From Synergistaceae bacterium (GTDB lineage Bacteria > Synergistota > Synergistia > Synergistales > Aminobacteriaceae): a stretch of DNA of 9,633 nt. The position numbers were made by a program, and so were the translations under genes. Location: positions 1 to 9,633 of the forward strand of contig JAITPZ010000169.1 of NCBI GenBank assembly GCA_031289165.1. The letters are read 5' to 3'. Of the stretch, positions 5,682-9,633 are shown one piece after another. A model generated the notes under the pieces. It was not told the DNA's origin. It worked only from the letters and a program-made list of their open reading frames with translations, and made no database searches. The first letter of the stretch is position 1. Every line of letters begins with the position of its first letter.

Positions 5682-7106
5682 CTATCCTCCCTGCTTTTCC
5701 TGTTGCCTCTTTTTTGACGCCCAGCCCTCAAGGTTCTTCTGGCGCGCCCGTGCCACAGCCAGAGCTCCCTCCGGGACGTCCACGGTAATCGTCGATCCCG
5801 CACCGGTCGCGGAATCGTCGTGAAGCGTAACCGGCGCGACCATCATGGTGTCGCTGCCCACGAAAACGCGATTTCCGATTTTCGTTGAGTATTTATCCTT
5901 CCCGTCGTAGTTGCAGGTCACGCTTCCCGCCCCGATGTTGACGTCCTCCCCGATCATGGCGTCTCCCATGTAGGACAGGTGCGGCACCTTGCTGCGACGA
6001 CCCACTCTCGATTTTTTCAGTTCGACGAACTTTCCGGCGAACGCGTGTTCCCCCAACTCGGAATGATCCCGGATGCAGGTGAAGGGCCCAGCCTTCGAAT
6101 CGTCGGCGAGTTCACTGTCCTCCACGATGACATTGGCGACCAGTTCCACCCGACGTCCAAGCCGCGCGTTTTTCAGTATACAGTATGGGCCGATGACGCT
6201 GCCCGAGCCAACCAGCGAGTTTCCCCATATCTGAACGCCCGGCATCAGGGTGACCTCCGGCTCGAGAACGACGCCGGGACCAATCCATACGGCAGAGGGA
6301 TCCATCACGCGAACGCCCCTGCTCATCCAGTCATGAATCAGAGAATCGCGCACCCGCATCGCCATCGCGGCCAGCTCCGCCTGCGTGTTGACCCCCAGCA
6401 TTTCCCGCCCGTCCACGGCCGTGGCCCGCACCACCATCCCCGCGTCGTTCATCAGGGAGACGACGTCGGGAAGATAGTACTCCCCCTGCGCGTTGTCGTT
6501 TCTGAGCTCGTCGATCACCCTGGAAAGTCCCTTCACGTCGAAGAGATAACACCCCGCGTTGACCTCCCGGACGCGACGCTGTTCGGGCGTGGCATCCCTG
6601 TGCTCCACGACGAATACCTTTTTACCGTACGCGGCGCGCAGAATGCGACCGTAGCCGTCGGGAGAGTTCGTCTCGAAGGTGAGGAGGGAACAGGCCGCTC
6701 CCGCCTCCATATGCTCTCTGACGAAGGTGCGAAGGCTTTCGACGGAAAGAAGGGGCAGGTCTCCATTGAGAACGAGGACGTTCTGAAAATTCTCCCACCA
6801 GGGGCGGGCCGTCTGAACGGCGTGTCCGGTACCGAGCTGTTCCTTCTGCCAGATGATTTCGACGGAGGGAAAGGCCCTCAGATACCCGCTCACCCGCTCG
6901 CCCCCGTAACCAACGAGAGCCGCGACCCGGGCGGAAGGAGAATCCGCCGACTCGTCCTCCGGGTGGACATACTTTTTAACGGTACTCAGCAGATATCCCA
7001 GCATCGGCCTGTCGAGAATGGGCAGCAATACCTTCGGAAGCTCGCTTTTCATGCGAGTTCCCTTTCCCGCGGCCATAATCAGAATTCCCAAAGCAGCGTT
7101 TTCCAT
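5682..7106 (-). CDS. glmU: Bifunctional GlmU: GlcNAc-1-P uridyltransferase / GlcN-1-P acetyltransferase
   Basis: This 474-residue cytoplasmic enzyme makes UDP-N-acetylglucosamine for peptidoglycan and lipopolysaccharide. Residues 1-about 245 are the uridyltransferase: MAAGKGTRM with ELPK (11-25) binds UTP, QLGTGHAVQ (90-98) and NGDLPLL (114-120) shape the site, and D116 and N240 match the Mg ligands of E. coli GlmU. A linker follows. From about 268 comes the left-handed beta-helix of hexapeptide repeats, with KVPHLSYMGD (catalytic His at 376), GAGSVTCNYDG (N399, Y400) and ATGAGSTI. Residues 48-60 are an extra loop. The start is ATG at 7106: GGAGG stands 7 nt before it, while the in-frame ATG at 7112 is only 1-2 nt from that site. 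The frame stays open upstream to 7907 without a stop, but that is antisense to the TRAP remnant. It heads the glmU-prs cluster. Confidence 0.97.
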   Translation of the reverse strand: MENAALGILIMAAGKGTRMKSELPKVLLPILDRPMLGYLLSTVKKYVHPEDESADSPSARVAALVGYGGERVSGYLRAFPSVEIIWQKEQLGTGHAVQTARPWWENFQNVLVLNGDLPLLSVESLRTFVREHMEAGAACSLLTFETNSPDGYGRILRAAYGKKVFVVEHRDATPEQRRVREVNAGCYLFDVKGLSRVIDELRNDNAQGEYYLPDVVSLMNDAGMVVRATAVDGREMLGVNTQAELAAMAMRVRDSLIHDWMSRGVRVMDPSAVWIGPGVVLEPEVTLMPGVQIWGNSLVGSGSVIGPYCILKNARLGRRVELVANVIVEDSELADDSKAGPFTCIRDHSELGEHAFAGKFVELKKSRVGRRSKVPHLSYMGDAMIGEDVNIGAGSVTCNYDGKDKYSTKIGNRVFVGSDTMMVAPVTLHDDSATGAGSTITVDVPEGALAVARARQKNLEGWASKKRQQEKQGG

Positions 7107-7132
7107 ATGCATACCTCCGTGTCCCCGCCTCG

Positions 7133-7154
7133 CCAATATCTCCCAATATCTCCC
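7133..7154. repeat. Tandem 10-bp repeat in the glmU leader
   Basis: The unit AATATCTCCC occurs twice back to back (7135-7144 and 7145-7154), preceded by CC. On the glmU strand it reads GGGAGATATT twice, so each unit carries a Shine-Dalgarno-like GGGAG. It lies between the candidate promoter and the glmU start, and the period is about one helical turn. Confidence 0.7.
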
Positions 7155-7175
7155 ACTTCCTAGTTCGCGCGTCCG

Positions 7176-7184
7176 ATGATAACA
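7176..7184 (-). promoter_or_regulatory. Candidate extended -10 promoter for glmU
   Basis: The minus strand reads TGTTATCAT, that is TGn joined to TATCAT, an extended -10 matching the hexamer at 5 of 6 positions. A TTGAGA lies 20 nt upstream, too far for a standard -35, but extended -10 promoters need it less. Transcription would start near 7169, giving a leader of about 63 nt with the 10-bp repeat. Confidence 0.45.
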
Positions 7185-7234
7185 CAAAACCCCGAGGGGA
7201 TTCTCAAGACTTTTTCGGACAGAGATTTTTTTGA

Positions 7235-7246
7235 GGAGGCGCCTCC
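7235..7246. repeat. 12-bp perfect palindrome GGAGGCGCCTCC
   Basis: A perfect 12-bp palindrome lies between the glmU promoter region and the TRAP remnant, next to a run of seven T on the plus strand (7227-7232 and beyond). On either strand it lacks a T-run on its 3' side, so it is not a terminator. A protein-binding site or an accident of the rearranged junction are both possible. Confidence 0.45.
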
Positions 7247-7265
7247 GCTCATTGTGCGTAAAAAA

Positions 7266-7814
7266 GCGGCCTACGCCGTGTTCGCGGGCATGGTGGTCTA
7301 CAGGGAAATGACCCTCAAAATATTCTGGGAGACCGCGAAACAGACACTGGTGGACGTCGGGGTGCTGATGCTCATTCTGGCCCTTTCCGGAACCTTCGGC
7401 TACGCCATCGTGTTCGGCAGAATCCCGCAGACGATAGCCGAACTGTTGCTGGGCATCACGACAAACCGACACCTGCTTCTGATCCTGATCATCGTCCTCC
7501 TGGTGATGGTCGGTATGTTCATAGAAACGGGAGTCATCGCCCTGCTGCTGACGCCGGTGTCCATCCCCGTCATTACGAGGATCGGCATCGACCCGGTGCA
7601 TTTCGGCGTCGTGATGATGACTACGGTGACGGCCGGCATCATGACGCCCCCCGTCGGAGTGGCGCTCTACTCCACCTCCGAGATCATGGGCTGCTCGCCG
7701 CAGGAGACAGCCCGGGAGGCCGTTCCCTTTTACATCATGCTGTTTGTTCTCGTGCTTCTGCTGACATTCTTCCCGCAGATCGTACTTTTCCTGCCCAACC
7801 TCGTATTCGGATAG
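7266..7814 (+). pseudogene. C-terminal remnant of TRAP transporter large permease (DctM type)
   Basis: The plus strand encodes about 182 residues matching the C-terminal 40-45% of the TRAP large permease DctM. That protein is normally about 425 residues and drives solute uptake with ions. Visible family features are AAYAVFAGMVVYRE, a hydrophobic span VGVLMLILALSGTFGYAIVF, the MVGMFIETGVIALLLTPV segment, and TAGIMTPPVGVALY followed by a final membrane span. Similarity begins abruptly at about 7266, where a full gene would have the TPTEA motif. Upstream codons (frame open from ATG 7176) do not look like TRAP protein, and no Shine-Dalgarno stands before that ATG, which lies inside the candidate glmU -10. 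About six N-terminal helices and the partner DctP/DctQ genes are missing. No frameshift or stop has arisen since, and the normal stop and terminator remain. It is the only plus-strand gene, between glmU and the kinase. Confidence 0.85.
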
Positions 7815-8014
7815 ACGCTTCAATCCCGCCGAGGTAAGCTGATCGGGAAACAGAAAAGGCTTACGAATAATCTCGTAAGCCCTTTCTGTTTTCCTTTTGT
7901 TCTGCAAAGGAGAGTCCCCCCTGGAAGCGCACCCGCCTCAGTGCTGAAAGGACGCTCCGTGCCCGCGTTGCGAGCTCGTTTCCTGGCCGATCAGGTTCGC
8001 TTTCGCCCGATCTT
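7815..8014. other. Intergenic region between the TRAP remnant and the kinase stop
   Basis: The two opposed transcription units meet here. Apart from the terminator, I see no gene. The kinase (minus strand) has no T-run terminator of its own immediately after its stop at 8015, so it may use the same stem. Confidence 0.5.
7846..7899 (+). terminator. Strong rho-independent terminator after the TRAP remnant
   Basis: Arms 7846-7866 and 7873-7894 form a stem of about 20 base pairs with one mismatch (7857/7882), one bulge (T7892) and a 6-nt loop (7867-7872). On the plus strand it is followed by TTTTGTT. It lies 31 nt after the remnant's stop codon, so it is most likely the original terminator of the TRAP operon. 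On the minus strand no T-run follows. Confidence 0.85.
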
Positions 8015-9633
8015 TCAGTCGGATTTTATCTGTTTGTCCCTGGGAATCCATTTGCACATGATCAAGTCCACTTCCGCGGGGTCGATGGGTTTTGACAGAA
8101 AGTCGTTCATGCCTTTTTCCAGAAACATTTCCTTCATGCCGGATATGGCGTTGGCGGTGAGAGCGACGATGGGCACGTCGCGGCATTCCTTCATGCCGCG
8201 CAGGCGGCCCGTGGTCTCCACGCCGTCCATGTCGGGCATCATGTGATCCATGAACACCAGGTCGTACTGATTCTCCTTCGCCAGCGCCAGAGCCTCGAGG
8301 CCGCTCTCGCAGGTGTCGATCTGCATCTCATAGGGCATGAGAAGCCCCTCGGCAACCTGGAGGTTGATCAGGTTGTCGTCCACAATCAGCACTCTGGCCC
8401 TGGGCGCGATAAATCGAGTTTCCGAGAGGGTCTCCTTCCTTTCGAGCGCGCTCGCGCCGTTCAGGAGGCTCGCTATGGGAACGGAGTAGGCCGGCATCGC
8501 GAGGGTCAGAGCATTCTGGAAAGAGTTCCCGTCCAGATTCGCCAGCAGCACGAGCTTCGTCGGCAGGCCGAGGTCCTCGATGAGACTCAAGGCTCGTTCC
8601 ATGACCCGAAGGCATCCGAAGGCAAATTTTTCCTTCTTCTCTTCCTTTTTTTCCTTCTCCAGTTGCGCGAAAAATTCCTCGGGAGTTTTCGCCGCAGTCA
8701 CGCCTACCCCGAGGGACCGCAGCGTCGCCTCAATGGAGGAAGCGTAGACCGTCCGTTCGTCGTACAGAAGAACCTTCTTTTCCCCGGGATGCTCCACCAC
8801 CGCGAGACGATCGTTCCCCTCGAATTTTTGCGGCAGCGTCACGACAAACTCGGAACCTCTGCCGTAAACGCTGGTGACGGTGATGTCCCCACCCATGGCG
8901 CGGCACAGGCTTCGAGTGATAGCCAGTCCCAGGCCCGTCCCTTCGACGCCCCGGTTGCGTGTGGCGTCGAGTCGGACGAAATCACCGAAAAGGTTGTCCA
9001 GATCTCCCTTTTTAATGCCTATTCCACTATCCGCGACTCTAATCGTCATGAGCGTTTCTCCTTCGCCGGCCTCTCCCGTTTCGACGCCGTCGATGGCGAG
9101 CAGGATATCACCTTCGCGCGTGTATTTCACGGCGTTGGAAAGCACGTTGAGCAGAATCTGGCGGATGCGCGCCTCATCGCCGATCATTTGATTGTGGAGG
9201 CGTCCGTCCGCGCGGACAGCAAAGTAAATCGGTTTTTCGAGGATGCGCACCCGCATCACGTTCACCACGTCGGCGAGCAGGGACGACAGTTGATAGGGGA
9301 CGGGGGTGATCTCCAGGTTGCCGGACTCGATCTTGGAAAAATCCAGAATATCGTTGATGATCGAGAGTAAGTTGTACCCGGCCTGTTTGATGTTGGTGAC
9401 GTACTCTTCTATGGATGCCGCGTCTTGGGAGCGCAGCGCCAGTTCGCTCATGCCGATGATGGCGTTCATAGGAGTCCGAATTTCGTGGCTCATTCTAGCC
9501 AGGAAGGTGGATTTGCTCCGGTTCTCCTCGTCGGAGCGCATCTTGGCCGCGCTCAGGCGGAGCAAAATGACGCACAAAATCGACATGAGGAGGGAGCCCA
9601 CCACGGAGAGAACCGCTGCGGTGTAGCGCACGT
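8015..9633 (-). CDS. Hybrid sensor histidine kinase with two receiver domains (N-terminus outside window)
   Basis: At least 538 residues are visible of a membrane-bound hybrid kinase. It would autophosphorylate a His and pass the phosphate to its own receiver, probably towards a separate Hpt protein. Numbering starts at the GTG codon at 9631, which is likely an internal Val. A membrane helix lies at about 5-27, then a linker. The HisKA domain has H49 in FLARMSHEIRTP, and the HATPase has an N-box (NVLSNAVKYT, 162-171), G1 (DSGIGI, 201-206), an F-box near 215 and G2 (GTGLGL, 231-236). Residues about 286-395 resemble a receiver but lack the phospho-Asp and carry a Lys/Glu-rich insert at 324-336. 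Residues 411-530 are an intact receiver: D418-D419, phospho-acceptor D462 in FMDHMMPDMDG, T492 and K514. The sensor domain, probably periplasmic, lies beyond the right edge. Confidence 0.94.
   Translation of the reverse strand, partial: VRYTAAVLSVVGSLLMSILCVILLRLSAAKMRSDEENRSKSTFLARMSHEIRTPMNAIIGMSELALRSQDAASIEEYVTNIKQAGYNLLSIINDILDFSKIESGNLEITPVPYQLSSLLADVVNVMRVRILEKPIYFAVRADGRLHNQMIGDEARIRQILLNVLSNAVKYTREGDILLAIDGVETGEAGEGETLMTIRVADSGIGIKKGDLDNLFGDFVRLDATRNRGVEGTGLGLAITRSLCRAMGGDITVTSVYGRGSEFVVTLPQKFEGNDRLAVVEHPGEKKVLLYDERTVYASSIEATLRSLGVGVTAAKTPEEFFAQLEKEKKEEKKEKFAFGCLRVMERALSLIEDLGLPTKLVLLANLDGNSFQNALTLAMPAYSVPIASLLNGASALERKETLSETRFIAPRARVLIVDDNLINLQVAEGLLMPYEMQIDTCESGLEALALAKENQYDLVFMDHMMPDMDGVETTGRLRGMKECRDVPIVALTANAISGMKEMFLEKGMNDFLSKPIDPAEVDLIMCKWIPRDKQIKSD

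Noticed and set aside
5979..7163. A long plus-strand frame of 394 codons
   Set aside because: It is fully antisense to glmU, which has complete catalytic motifs, and has the skewed composition of a shadow frame.
5682..7907. A 741-codon open frame that would extend GlmU by 267 residues at its N-terminus
   Set aside because: The added part is antisense to the TRAP remnant, is rich in His, Asp and Arg in the manner of shadow frames, and the GlmU fold begins at residue 6 of the 7106 start, which has a well-placed GGAGG.
8243..9370. A long plus-strand frame of 375 codons
   Set aside because: It is antisense to the histidine kinase, whose H, N, G1, G2 and receiver motifs are all in frame on the minus strand.
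9629..9631. GTG at the right edge as the real start of the histidine kinase
   Set aside because: It is two nucleotides from the window end, no upstream ribosome site can be seen, and the membrane helix right after it suggests a missing sensor domain.

Overview
The window looks like a GC-rich, Gram-negative-type anaerobe, most plausibly a member of the Synergistota. The signs are a periplasmic branched-chain-amino-acid-type binding protein, a TRAP permease remnant, a DUF3084 membrane coiled-coil protein, and a glmU-prs-rplY-pth block. This placement is inferred from gene content alone; no marker phylogeny was possible. All intact genes lie on the minus strand.

Read from right to left (the direction of transcription), the layout is as follows. 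(1) A hybrid sensor histidine kinase, cut at the right edge (8015-9633), has a kinase core, one degenerate receiver and one intact receiver. (2) A plus-strand C-terminal remnant of a TRAP large permease (7266-7814) has lost its N-terminal half but keeps an open frame, a stop codon and a strong intrinsic terminator (7846-7899). (3) A housekeeping cluster follows: glmU (UDP-GlcNAc synthesis), prs (PRPP synthesis), rplY (ribosomal protein bL25) and pth (peptidyl-tRNA hydrolase). This is the gcaD-prs-ctc-spoVC order known from Bacillus. (4) The cluster continues with genes not found at that place in Bacillus: a DUF3084 membrane coiled-coil protein, a 79-residue zinc-ribbon protein and RNase HI. 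(5) After an AT-rich gap comes the 5' part of a secreted ABC-type amino-acid binding protein gene, cut at the left edge.

The glmU-prs pair is tightly joined (5 nt), which ties cell-wall precursor synthesis to nucleotide precursor synthesis. rplY and pth serve translation. The later members have gaps of about 170-230 nt before them and may have promoters of their own.

Start codons are unusual. By reading frame and Shine-Dalgarno placement, prs starts at GTG, the DUF3084 gene at TTG, and pth most likely at CTG. I found no CRISPR array, insertion sequence, tRNA, rRNA or clear defence system. The most interesting points are the probable CTG start of pth, the uncharacterised DUF3084/zinc-ribbon/RNase HI group, the TRAP remnant, and small repeats in the leaders of glmU and the binding-protein gene.
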